Of a stretch of 64,000 nt of DNA, positions 22,081 to 33,629 are shown one piece after another. Made by a program: the position numbers and the translations under genes. The notes under the pieces are model-generated. The model saw only the letters and a program-made list of their open reading frames with translations, searched no databases and had not been told where the DNA came from. Source of the DNA: Tethya wilhelma (lineage: Eukaryota > Porifera > Demospongiae > Tethyida > Tethyidae); NCBI GenBank assembly GCA_964030475.1, contig CAXIPT010000002.1:3156738-3220737 (forward strand), in the 5' to 3' direction. The first letter of the stretch is position 1. Every line of letters starts with the position of its first letter.

Positions 22081-24703
22081 TGAGGTGAAGAACATTGTTT
22101 GTGATAAACAAAGTTTTCTCACAGTACAGATAAAGAACTTAGTCTTTTTGACTGATTATCAACTTAGAAAATTTTCTGTGACAAGAAATACACTTTTAAC
22201 AAAAAACGTTTATTTTCCTTGAAAAAATATTTTAGCGCAAAGAAACACTTTTGTGAATAGTTATTTATTTAAACACTTTGAACATATTCTTGAGTTGAAA
22301 AACATTGTTTAAGTTAAACAAAGTTTTCTCACAGTACTTATAAGAAACTTAGTCTCTTTGACTAACAATAAACTTAGAAAATTTTTTGTGACATAAAAAT
22401 ACACTTCTGACAAAAAACGTTTATTTTGCTTTGAAAGCATTTTTTAGCACAAAAGAAAATCTTTTGTGAATAGATACTGTATTCAAAACATGGAACATTA
22501 TTTTGATGTGAAAAACATTTTTTAAGATAAAAAAAGTTTTCTTACATTACAAATAAAGATCTTTGTCTTTTTGACTTTCTAGCAACTTTGATAAACAACG
22601 TTTATTTTGCTTTAAAAAGATTTTTTAGCTCAAAAGAAACATTTTTGTGAATAGTTACTTTTTTCACCTTTTGGAACATTATCTTGAAGTGAAAAACATT
22701 GTGAGAAACAAAGTTTTCTCACAGTACAGATAAAGAACTTTGTTGTTTTGACTTATAATCGACTTAGAAAATTTTCTGTGACTTAAAACTACACTTTTGA
22801 CAAAAAATTTTACTTTGGTTTGACCGATTATACGCGGTTGATGCGCGTTAACGCGCGTCAACACGTGGGTGCTGCAAACCGCGGTTGATGCATTAATGCG
22901 TCATGGCTGTTCTAGCGATTTTTTTGCAAGCAAAGCAATTAGCTATGAACTTTAAACTTCATATACGAATAGGTAAGGGACTACTCTACTAAAATATCAA
23001 ATCAGACTTAGAACTGCTTGTAAGGCGTGGTGCTACTCGTCGCTGAGCGACTAATTCACGATCTTCGCGATCGCGATTGTAGTGTTTTGAGCTACGTTTT
23101 TTTCACAACCCTTCAGAGCATAAGCTTGAAACTTGCTACGTAGGTGCAGGGATAGTTAGGTTATATAGCCATAGCATCGCTTTGGTAAGCCTAGTTTGCT
23201 AGCTGGAAAAAAAGCTTTAGACGCACGGCTATGTCCTCGCGTATTAGACCCTCCCGTACGTTAATTTTTATCTGACGCACCCTTTTGGGACTTAGAAAAA
23301 TTTTTGCAAGGTCATCTCTAGGAGAAGGTTGTCACAATTAAATAGGTTTAGAACATGAAATTTGACTGTTTTACTTGTACTTTGTGTTTGCAGAGCTGAG
23401 TGTCCACCTGTTGATAAAAAAACAAAGGTAAAGAGCAACAGATTCTGCCCAACTCAGTGCTAGCTAGCTATAGCTATAGTCTCAGTGACTTTCACCGTGA
23501 TTGCTTATAATTTGGTTGCTGTCATGATGGCCTTTTGTGTCTGCTTTGATTTTCTACATAATCAGTCAGTGATCCGTCAAGAAGTCGACACAGCTGAGTA
23601 CATGCAGCAGCTGTGATCCAATGCTTGTATGTGGCATGCTGGCTCAGTAACAACTCTGACTCACTGCACTGTAAGTTGTAAAGTCAAAGGCTTGAGACTG
23701 TAAGATGATGAGCCTGAAATAACTCAGTTTTCTGTAATTATTATTTTACATACTATACTAGTTTCAGAAGTCTGCATTGATCAGTAGCCTAGTAGGCTGA
23801 ATAAGGCATGCAGCTCAGTAAATTGAGACTTATGACACCATGTAATAATTATTATCATAGATTATTATGGTAATAGAATCATGTATGCATGAAGTTGGAT
23901 TGTAAACAGTGGCCTGTATCTGTGGAGATTTTGAACTTCAGCAGAGGCTTTGGATCACTTCTCACAATCTGATTGAGTAGAACAATATTTATTGAGTTTA
24001 TTTCACTTGCTTTCATATATTGGCAGTCTCTGGCAGACTGTATATGCAATCTTTCTCATCTTCTCCCTTCTAGTCTCCTTTTGCCAATGGTTCCCAGGTG
24101 GTGGATCTCACTCAGGCCCCTCCGGCTCACACTCATGAGGAGACAACTTGAAGAAATCGGAGTTTGAGAACTGATATTCAAGCTTGCATGCAATGTGTAT
24201 ACACTCCACATGACGACCTTTACCAGCGTGTTGACTTCGTGAAAAAATTCTAAGTCCCGAAAGGGTGCGTCAGATAAAATTAGCCTCCCGTACATGAGGC
24301 TTTTTTTACCAGCAAAAGCTTCACTAAGCAACATGACTTGGAGTATAGTTAGCTTGATTGTTGCTTTGTTGCATCATAAAAAAACTTTGCCCAATCTCTT
24401 TTAGTATTAGAAAAATAAAAGGAAGGCGTAGCTACTAAAAATTAAAAATTAAATTCAGCGGATGACGTCATTTACATTAAAAGAATTCAGCGTATAATCG
24501 GTTAAAAAGATTTTTTAGCACAAAGGAAACTTTTATAAATAGTAACTTTTTTCAACGTTTGTAACAATATCTTGAGGTTAAAAACCTTTTTTGTAATAAA
24601 CAAAGTTTTTTCACAGTACAGATTAAGAACTTAGTCTTTATGACTGACTATCAACTTAAAATATTTTCAGCAACAAAAAAATACATTTTTCACAAAAAAA
24701 GTT
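22081..24703 (-). repeat. ~212-bp tandem array, reverse block
   Basis: The array flips orientation at about 22080 inside a contig, with no N, so this inversion is present in the assembled sequence itself. The block is interrupted by the TTAA element at 22824-24501. The flip back to forward coincides with the N at 24704 and may be a joining artefact. Confidence 0.85.
22820..24505. mobile_element. piggyBac-like element (copy 3), no transposase
   Basis: The body 22824-24501 has perfect 12-bp inverted ends CCGATTATACGC/GCGTATAATCGG. TTGA lies on the left and TTAA on the right, consistent with a mutated TTAA duplication. Its left interior resembles copies 1 and 2 (gtaagggactactctactaaaatatcaa and gggatagttag). 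A second inverted pair lies inside: 23252-23305 against 24241-24293, sharing atctgacgcaccctt and gggacttagaa. That pair is probably another nested element. Confidence 0.65.
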
Positions 24704-24704
24704 N

Positions 24705-27700
24705 GAAAATTTTCTAAGTCGATAATCTGTCAAAAAGACTAAGTTCTTTATCTGGTCTGTGAGAAAACTTTGTTTATCACAAAAAATGTTTTTCACCTCA
24801 AGATAATGTTTCATGTGTTGAAAAAGTAACTATTCAATAAAGTGTTTCTTCTGTGCTAAAAGATCTTTTCAAGGCAAAAAAAAACTTTTTTTGTCAAAAG
24901 TGTATTTTTTTGTCACAGAAAATTTTCTAAGTAGATTGTCAGTGTAAAAGACTAAAATCTTTATCTGTACTGTGAGAAAACTTTCTTTATCACAATGTTT
25001 TTTATCTCAAGAGAATGTTCCAAGTGTTGAAAGAAGCAACAATTCTCATAAGTGTTTTTCTTATGCGAAAAAATCTTTTCAAGGCTAAATAAACGTTTTT
25101 AGTCAAAGTTTAATTTTTAGTTACAGAAAATTTTCTAAGTCGATAATCTGTCAAAAAGACTAAGTTCTTTATCTGGTCTGTGAGAAAACTTTGTTTATCA
25201 CAAATGTTTTTCACCCCAAGATAATGTTCCAAGTTTTGAAAAAAATAACTATTCACAAAAGTGTTTCTTTTGTGCTAAAAAATGTTTTCAAGGTAAACTA
25301 AACGTTTTTTGTTTAAAGTGTACTTTTTGTCACAGAAAATTTTCTAAGTCGATAGTCAGTCAAAAATACAAATATCTCTATTTGTACTCTAAGAAAACTT
25401 TATTTATCACAAACAATGTTTTTCACCTCAAGATAATTTTCCATGTGTTGAAGGAAGTAACTATTCAATAAAGTTTTTTTTTTGTGCAAGAAAATTTTTT
25501 CAAGGCAAAATAATTTTTTTTTTCAAAAGTGTATTTTTTAGTCACACAAAAAATTTTCTAAGTTTATAGTCAGTCAAAAAGACTAAGTTCTAAATCTATA
25601 AAGTGAGAAAACTATTTATCACAATGTTTTTCATTAAAAATAATGTGTTAAAAAAGAAATATTTACAAAAGTTTTCCCTTCGTGCTAAAAAACCTTTTTA
25701 AGGTAAAATAAACGTTTTTTATCAAAAGCGTATTTTTATGTCACAGAAAATTTTCTAAGTCGACAGTCAGTCAAAAAGTCTAAGTTTTTCATCTGTACTG
25801 TGAAAAAACTTAATTTGTCTTAAACAATGTTTTTCATTTCAAGATAATGTTACAAGTGTTGAAAAAGTAACTATTCAAAAAATTGTTTCTTTTGTGTTAA
25901 ATAACCATTTCAAGGTAAAATAAACGTTCATTGTCAATTGGGTATTTTTGTCACAGAAAATTTTCTAAGTCGATAGTCAAAAAGATTAAGTTATCTGTCC
26001 TGTGAGAAAACTTTGTTTATCACAAACAATGTTTTTTACCTCAAGATAATGTTCCATGTGTTGAAAAAGGAACTATTCACAAAAGTGTTTCTGTTGTGCT
26101 AAAAAATGTTTTCAAGGCAAAATAATTTTTTTTTTAAAAGGCGAATTTTTATTACACAAAAAATTTTCCAAGTCCATACTCAGTCAAAAAGACTAAGTTC
26201 TTCATCTGAACTGTGAGAAAACTTTGTTTATCTCAAACAATGTTTTTCACCTCCAGATAATGTTACAAGTTTTGAAAAAAGTAACCATTCACAAAAGTGT
26301 TTCTTTTGTGCCAAAAAACATTTTAAACTCAAAATAAATTTTTTTGTAAAAAGTGTATTTTTAAGTCAATGAAAATTTTCTAAATCGTTTAAGAGTCAAA
26401 AAGACTAAGTTCTTTATCTGTACTGTGAGAAAACTTTGTTTATCACAAGCAATGTTTTTCACCTCAAGATAACGTTCCAAGTGTTGAAAAGTAACTATAC
26501 ACAAAAGTGTTTCTTTTGTGCTAAAAAATCATTTCAAGACAAAATAAGCTTTTTTTGGCAGAAAATTTTTTAAGTCAATTGTCAAAAAGGCTAAGTTCTT
26601 TATCTGTACTGTGAGTTTTCTAAGTCGAGAGTCAGTAAAAAGGACTAAATTTTTTATCTGTACTGTGAGAAAACTTTGCTTATCTCAAACAATGTTTTTC
26701 ACCTCAAGATAATGTTACAAGTTTTGAGAAAAGTAACTATTCACAAAAGTGTTTCTTTTGTGCTAAAAATCTTTTAAACTTTTGATAAATGTTTTTCGTC
26801 AAAAGTGTAGTTTTAAGTCACTGAAAATTTTCTACGTTAATAAGTCAAAAAGACTAAGTCTTTATCTTAACTGTGAGAAAACTTTGTTTATCACAAAGTT
26901 TTTCACCTCATGATAACGTTCCAAGTGTTTGAAAAAGCGACCATCTGAAAAAGTGTTTCTTTAGTGCAAAAAAAACTTTTCAAGGCTAAATAGACGTTTT
27001 TGTCAAAAGAGTATTTTTAGTAACATAAAATTATCTAAGTGTATAGTCAGTCAAAAGGATCAAGTTCTTTATCTGTACTGTGAGAAAATATTTTTATCAC
27101 AATGTTTTTCACTTTAATATAATGTTGCAAGTGTAAAAAAAATTCCTATTTACAAATGTGTTTCTTTTGTGCTAAAAAATTATTTCAAGGCAAAATAAAT
27201 GTTTTTTGTCAAAAGTGTACTTTTAAGTCACAGAAAATTTTCTAAGTAGATAGTCAAAATGACTAAGTTCTTTATCTGTACTGTGAAAAAACTTTATTTG
27301 TTTTAAACAATATTTTTCATCTCAAGATAATGTGACAAGTGTTGAAAAAAGAAACCATTCACAAAAGTGTTTCTTTTGTGCTAAAAAATCTTTACAAGGC
27401 AAAATAAAAGTTTTTTGTGAAAAGTGTATATTTTTTCACTGAAAATTTTCTAAGTAGATTGTCAGTCAAAATCACTAAGTTCTTCATCTGTACTCTGAGA
27501 AAACTTTGTTTATCACAATGTTTTTCACCTTAAGATAATTAATATTCCAAAAGTTTAAAAAAGTAACTATTCACAAGTGTTTCATTTGTGTTAAAAGATC
27601 TTTTCAAGGCAAAATCAACATGTTTTGTCAAAAGTGTATTTTTGTCACAGAAAGTTTTCTAAGTCGATATACAGTCAAAAAGACTAAGTTCTTCATCTTT

Positions 27701-27804
27701 ACTGCGAAAAAACTTTGCTTATCATAAACAATCTTTTTAACTTTAAGATAATGTTCCAAGTGTTAAAAAAACTAACTATTCACAAAAGTTTTTCTTTTGT
27801 GCAA
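24705..27804 (+). repeat. ~212-bp tandem array, final forward block
   Basis: About 14-15 units in forward orientation, including the short hybrid variant near 26610 and the tttgtactct variant near 25380. It ends mid-unit (ttttcttttgtgcaaa) at the DIRS terminus at 27805. The rest of that unit (aatctttttaagacaaaa) starts at 14251, on the other side of the DIRS 5' end. Confidence 0.9.
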
Positions 27805-28015
27805 AATTGCTAGTCTCACAAGGGTCTATTGACCTGATGGGAGACTCTAATTCTACGAGTGACAAGACAAATACATGACAAGTGTATTTGGCCTCCAAAT
27901 ACCCGAAAACAGCAAATATTTAAAGAATATAATTATAATTTAAGCATCTGCGCATGCGTATATAATGTCATGTGACCCCCAGAAAAGGCGGCCTCTTTTT
28001 TTGTAAGAAGCCTAA

Positions 28016-28350
28016 ATACGAGTATGCCTGAACACATGTAAGAACTTTGGATTACCATGAACTTGAAACAAACTAGTATAACATCATTGAAAGTAACATA
28101 TGCAATCGTGAGAAATACAGTGAGATTTACTACACGAATCTACCTTGAAACTACATAGTACTGAAAGGTGTAGACAGAATCGACTATCACATAATGTGAG
28201 AGTTGCATAGTCAAATGAGTAGAAAGAGAAAATGTTCTACTGAAGATCTGCAAACCCTACTTATTCGCAGAGGTGCCTCCCACGAGTTAATGTATGTAAC
28301 ATGTAAAAATCCCCAGGGAGGGAATAAGTACATATAGTTTACAGAATGGG
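28016..28350. other. DIRS copy 1 3' non-coding region
   Basis: Sequence between the left inverted terminal repeat and the internal complementary region. It is near-identical to 33150-33492 in copy 2. No gene. Confidence 0.6.
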
Positions 28351-28465
28351 TTGTCATGTATTTGTCTTGTCACTCGTAGAATTAGAGTCTCCCATCAGGT
28401 CAATAGACCCTTGCGAGACTAGCAATTCTACTTCGTGACATGACTGCATACATGACAAGTGTATG
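28351..28465. repeat. DIRS copy 1 internal complementary region
   Basis: Reverse complement of the element's left end joined to its right end: ...gagactagcaatt (left terminus, inverted) followed by attctacttcg (right terminus, inverted). This is the DIRS-1 device thought to template closure of a circular DNA intermediate. Confidence 0.75.
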
Positions 28466-28493
28466 TTCAAAGTTACACTATACAGGTCACATA

Positions 28494-29248
28494 CCATTCA
28501 ACACTAGGTTGCTGAAATTGGATGCTTCCACGGAAGGTTTCTTATAGAACCTAACAAAGGTACTCTCCCTCTTCCAGTTTCCTGCTTTCAGGATATCTTT
28601 GATTGAAGCTCCTGCCTTGTGTGCTGCAGACACTGATGCAGTTCTTACAGAGTGACCCTTGAAGATACATCAATGTTAGCCTCTGCTAACATGCTTTTCA
28701 TCCATCTAGACAAGGTACATGTAGACGCTTGACCATGTGGCTTCCTTGTAGAAATGAACAGGGCTGTGACCACCCCACGTATGTCTTTGGATCTTCTGAT
28801 ATACTCTTCCAACAATTCTACTGGGCAGATTTCCTTGGACTCGAAACGAGGGTACGACACCTCACGAGATTTGGAAGACAGCTCCTTCCTGAGTCAAGCT
28901 CATAAACCGAGTGTCCAGCAGGTGTAAGCCAGATGCCCTGTCAGCATTGCTGAGCGCCAACAATGTCACCAGCTTCCAGGAGAGCTTCTGTAAGCTCAAG
29001 TCTTTCGCCTTTGGCATTCCTGCCATGTAGTCTAACACTGTCTTCACGTCCCATACTGAGGAGTAGCGAGGTCTAGGAGGCCGAGAGTTAAAAACTCCTT
29101 GCATGAACCTCTTCACTATAGGGTTTTGGCCTACTTCTTGAGCATGAATTGCAGAGATTGCGGAACAATACAAATTAATAGTAGAATACTCAGAGAGGAA
29201 AGTGACTACCTCTGCTACAGAGGCCTCAGTGGGATCTGTCGACACCAA
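28494..29248 (-). pseudogene. DIRS copy 1 tyrosine recombinase, broken
   Basis: Homologous to the recombinase of copy 2. The segment at 29248-28862 keeps the first catalytic Arg in context (NADRASGL). A deletion of about 35 bp near 28860, relative to copy 2, and a 4-bp deletion near 28665 shift the frame before the H-x-x-R motif. The protein cannot be made intact. Family role: strand exchange to integrate circular cDNA. Confidence 0.7.
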
Positions 29249-29259
29249 TCAATCCATCT

Positions 29260-30896
29260 CTACCAGCATGATCTGTAAGAGGATGTAGTTGAGTCTCCAT
29301 GAGGCACAGTAGATATCGGCAGCTTCTCCAGCAATTCCTTGTGCTTTAAGGGACTCCCGGATATACTCCAGGCCACCAACTTCAGCCTCTGCTGGACTTG
29401 TAGAGGGTGTGGATTCCCGAGAGGGTCGGACACTAGTATAGGTTGTCCGCTGGAAGGAGCCTCAGAATGTCTGAAATCATCTCCAGAAGCAATGGGAACC
29501 AGGTTTGTGCTGGCCACAAAGGAGCCACCAGAAGAGCTGCTTGTACCTCCTCCTCCTTGATCTTCTTGAGGCAGCGACCTATTAGTGAGAACGGGGGAAA
29601 CAGATACGGACGACGTCCCTTCCACGACTGACTCAGAGCATCAACTGCTAATGACTTTGGATCTGGTCTCCAACTGTAGAAGGCTTCGATCTGTGTGTTC
29701 TTGTAACTTGCAAATAGGTCTATGTCGCATGTCCCCAACACATGCATCATCTTCTTGAAGACTGCCACGTTCAGATGCCAATCGCTTGAGTCCGTTCGAT
29801 GCCGACTTTTGAAGTCCGCCCTCACATTCTGACTCCAGGGAGATGCAGAGCTTCGACAGTGATCGTACTCTTGAGACACCACTCCCACAGGCGTAGAGCA
29901 AGGTCGCAGAGAGCTCTTGATCTGGACCCCCCTCTCTTGTTGATGTAAGAGATCGCAACCTGGTTGTCCAGATGTGTGCTCCCTGGTAATCCTAGGCAAA
30001 GCACTGTAGTGCTAAGAAGGCTCCCTTCAGCTCCAACCAATTTATGTGGTGCTTGGCTTCCTCCTGGGACCAGACGTTTCCTGTTGGTGTCTTCGATTCT
30101 TGGCAATATGCCCCCCAGCCCACTGTTGAGGCATCCGTCTCTATGTCAAGACTGGTGGGGGGATCTAAATGGGTCTGGCTACGTCCGAAGAGATGTTGTC
30201 GATCCACCACTGGAGGTCTAGTCGGGCCTCGCGAGACAACAATACTTGTTGATCGTACGAGAACTCCCGAGACACCGCCAGGTTCCTCAACCTCTGCAGA
30301 GCCCGGTAGTGGAGAGGAGCTTGGCCAATCGCAGGTGTGCAAGAGGTCAACAGCCCTATCAGGTGGGCTAACTGTCTCCCAGTTGTCTGCGTCTGGTTCT
30401 GTAGGCGGCGACACTCTTTCCTGATCTTAATTGGATACTTTCTTTTCCGGCAAGGATCGAGAGAGTCATCTTGATTGAGTTCAGCACAAAATCGAGGAAC
30501 TCCACTACTTGCTGTGGTTCCACCTGGCATTTCTTGGTATTCAGTATGAACCCTAGATGGCGTAGTAGTGCCATCGTCAGCTCCGTGTGGGCTCAAAGCT
30601 CTTCCTTTGACTCCACCATAATCAGCATGTCGTTCAGAAAGATGATTATCCGTATCCCATGCTTTCTCAGAAAAGCTGCTACAGGCTTCAACAACTTCGT
30701 GAATACCTTCGGAGCTAGGGCTAGCCCGAATGGGAGGGAAGAAAATTTGTATTGCTGACCCTCCCACTGGAACCTCAGGTACTTCCGAGCTCTCTCGTGC
30801 CTTGGAACACTCAGGTACGCATCCTGAAGATCCAGCTTGGCCATGAAGTCCCCCTGGCGTAGAATGTCCTTCAGGCTCTGAATTCCCCCTATCTTG
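29260..30896 (-). pseudogene. DIRS copy 1 RT-RNase H, disrupted
   Basis: RT blocks AKLDLQDAYLSVPRHERA and LPFGLALAPKVFTKLLKP are clear at 30890-30660. The catalytic YLDD box is FLND here (about 30640), losing an aspartate, so polymerase activity is unlikely. RNase H follows with the ETDAST, NWLELKGAF and DNQVAISYIN motifs in several frames (30230-29820), then the conserved C-terminal block with LFASYKNTQIEAFYSWRPDP. Small indels split the frame repeatedly. Confidence 0.7.
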
Positions 30897-32598
30897 GGGT
30901 TCAGTGAGTATGTCAAGTCTAAGCTACTTAACAAGGATGACCGCTTCAGGAAGAATCCACAGTATGTGTTCTACCTGTTGTGGCAGAAGGAGATGCGTGA
31001 AGTGTCGGCAGGGGTGTACAACCTCTTGAAGTCCACTCGCATGGAGAGGCTGAGTGTCAGTTCTCTCTTACAGCAGGCTAGAAGTAGTGATGAACAACTC
31101 GAAGCCAACCTCTCCACCATGCTTCAGAGTGCCAAGCAATATTGATTCAGACGACAGAGTGAATTGAAGGCCATGATCAGAGAATTTGGTCCACCGACCT
31201 TATTTCTCACATTCAGTTGTGCCGAGTACGAAGCAACTGACATCACTGAGTACCTTCACAAGCTCAACAATGTGCCTGATAGCTACAGCATTTCAAAGCT
31301 TTGCACGGAGGATCCTATTTCTGTCAGTAGAAAATTTGACTCCAAGTTCAGGTCCTTTTTTCACAAAGTACTCTTGAATGGTGCTGTACTGGGAGATGTA
31401 ACCCACTACTACTACAAGAAGGAGTACCAGGCTCGTGGTGCTCCCCATTACCACGTCCTTTTGTGGATTCACGGAGCACCCGTCATCGGTGAAGACGACC
31501 CGAAAGATGTGCTGACCTGGATTCAGGATAGAATCACTTGCCGAATTCCCGACAAAGAGTCCAATCCTGAGTTGCACAGGTTGGTAACACGCTACCAGAT
31601 GCACAAGTGTAGTGCCTACTGTAAGCGTAAATGCAAAGTTGGTTCAGTGTTCATCACTAGCTGTAAGTTTGGCTTCCCTCGTAAAGTAGCCTACACTGCC
31701 AAGCTGAATGAGGTCAATGAGTGCCTCAAATCAAAAAAAAAAATCTACGAGTTGCGAAGGTCTGAGATGGAGGTTAGAGTCAATGACTACAACCCCCTAT
31801 TACTCTTACTTTGGAAGGCCAACATTGACATCCAATTTGTAGCTGAGTCCTCACTAGCACTAGCCCACTATGTTAGTGGGTATGTGACCAAAGCTGAGAG
31901 AAGCAACATCCAGGACATCTGGCAAGAGGTGAGCGAGGACAAGAGTATCTACTCCAGGTTGTGGTCCTTTGGCATCCGTTCTCTGCGTACCAGGGAGTGT
32001 GGGTTGTACGAAGCTGGTGACCTACAGCTTGGTAATCACCTGACAGAGAAGTCTGACCAGGTCAGGTGGGTTGATGTGCTCATCCCACACAAGAGGAGCC
32101 ATCGACTCAAGAACCACAAAGACCTACAAGATCTTGCCAACGTCGATCCAGACAGTGACGAAATCTTTGAGGGTAACATGCTGGATGACTTTTATCCAGA
32201 CAGACCCGACTCGCTTGAAAATGTTTGTCTGTACGACTTTGTGTCCAAGTACGACTACAACGGCAGGGATGACAATGGTACAAGATGCTCAACAAGCCTC
32301 GACTTCCAAACCACAAGATCTTCAATCCTGAGAAAGAGGAACAAAGGGAAGTCTACTACTATTCCCTCTTGCTTCTGTTTGTTCCTTTCAGGGATGAGAG
32401 TGAGCTCATGGAAGATGGTGAAACAGCCGAGGAGGCCTTGGTCTCTGATGACAGCAGGGCTCACCACGAAAAGCTTCACAGGGCTCTTCAAGCACAGGCC
32501 AAGATCCAAGAGATCAATGAAGCCAGACATGCTGAGGAGAAAGACAATGGAAAAGATGAGCCTGAGAACAAGGAGGACAATGAGGAACCTCAACTGAT
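30897..32598 (+). pseudogene. Helitron Rep (HUH/Y2) region, 3' half of the broken Helitron
   Basis: Coding resumes exactly after ...GVRDF as SEYVKSKLL (30900). An in-frame TGA at 31144 interrupts QSAKQY/FRRQSELK. Past it, the Rep domain is visible: PTLFLTFSCAEY, the HUH motif PHYHVLLW (His codons 31446-31448 and 31452-31454) and two tyrosines spaced Y-x3-Y in HYVSGYVTKAE (31869-31871 and 31881-31883). A frameshift near 32280 leads to NKPRLPNHKIF and REVYYYSLLLLFVPFRDESE, the usual link towards the Pif1-like helicase. Sequence then meets the N at 32599. No helicase is found beyond it, so the helicase is lost or lies in a gap. Confidence 0.8.
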
Positions 32599-32599
32599 N

Positions 32600-32945
32600 A
32601 AAAAATAGTAGGATAGTTTACTGAAACTTCAGAGTCAAGTGAAAGTCAGTGGAAAAATGATCCAGTCAGTTTCTTTGGAAAACTGTCTTTTGAATAAGTC
32701 CGAAGTTTCCCAAAAAAGAGGGCACGGTCCAAAGAAGGCACGGTTGGTTCACTCTTTGGACATCTTAGCTCCTCAGACCTGTAGATGCTATATGAACATG
32801 AAGCTCAAACAGAGACGAAAAGCTTCAGCACTAAGGGTTTTGAAACACGTTGCACGTACCCGTGGGATATCGGGAGCGGTCGGTACGGTACCGATACCCG
32901 GTCGAGCTGACAACATGCAACGTCATCGAAATGTCACGCGCGCAA
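32600..32945. other. Short stretch between Helitron and DIRS copy 2
   Basis: No helicase or other domain recognised. A GC-rich segment with inverted words (ggtacggtacc) lies at about 32875-32905. It could belong to a Helitron 3' end, but no CTRRT terminus could be assigned. Confidence 0.35.
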
Positions 32946-33492
32946 TAATTGCTAGTCTCGCAAGGGTCTGTTGACCTGATGGGAGACTCTAATTCTACGA
33001 GTGACAAGACAAATACATGACAAGTGTATTTGGCCTCCAAATACCCGAAAACAGCAAAAATATTTAAAGAATTCAATTATAATTTAAGCATCTGCGCATG
33101 CGTATATAATGTCATGTGACCCTCAGAAAAGGCGGCCTCTTTTTTTGTAAGAAGCCTAAATACGAGTATGCCTGAACACATGTAAGAACTTTGGATCACC
33201 ATGAACTTGAAACAAACTAGTATAACATCATTGAAATAATATATGCAATCGTGAGAAATACAGTGAGATTTACTACACGGATCCACCTTGAAACTACATA
33301 GTACTGAAAGGTGTAGACAGAATCGACTATCACATAATGTGAGAGTTACATAGATGATTGAGTAGAAAGAGAAAATGTTCTACTGAAGATCTGCAAACCC
33401 TACTCATTAGCAGAGGTGCCTCCCACGAGTTAATGTATGTGACATGTAAAAAACCCCAGGGAGGGAATAAGTACGTATAGTTTACAGGGTGG

Positions 33493-33607
33493 GTTGTCAT
33501 GTATTTGTCTTGTCACTCGTAGAATTAGAGTCTCCCATCAGGTCAACAGACCCTTGCGAGACTAGCAATTCTACTTCGTGACAAGACTGCATACATGACA
33601 AGTGTAT
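33493..33607. repeat. DIRS copy 2 internal complementary region
   Basis: The sequence tgtcatgtatttgtcttg...gagactagcaatt is the reverse complement of the left end. It continues as attctacttcg...gacaagtgtatg, the reverse complement of the right end. The two overlap by ATT at the junction, as expected for a DIRS circle-closing template. Confidence 0.8.
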
Positions 33608-33629
33608 GTTCAAAGTTACACTATGCAGG

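Larger units (their letters stand above)
27805..30896 (-). mobile_element. DIRS retrotransposon copy 1, 3' half
   Basis: Begins with the left terminus aattgctagtctc and an inverted terminal repeat. Then come the internal complementary region (28351-28465), tyrosine recombinase, RNase H and most of RT on the minus strand. It ends in RT at atcttg (30891-30896), equivalent to 36110 in copy 2, where Helitron sequence resumes. Its 5' half is at 11965-14250. Only about 11 bp of the element are missing between the halves. Confidence 0.8.

Noticed and set aside
29339..30758. Plus-strand reading frames opposite DIRS RT-RNase H
   Set aside because: The minus strand carries clear RT and RNase H motifs; the plus-strand frames are shadows.
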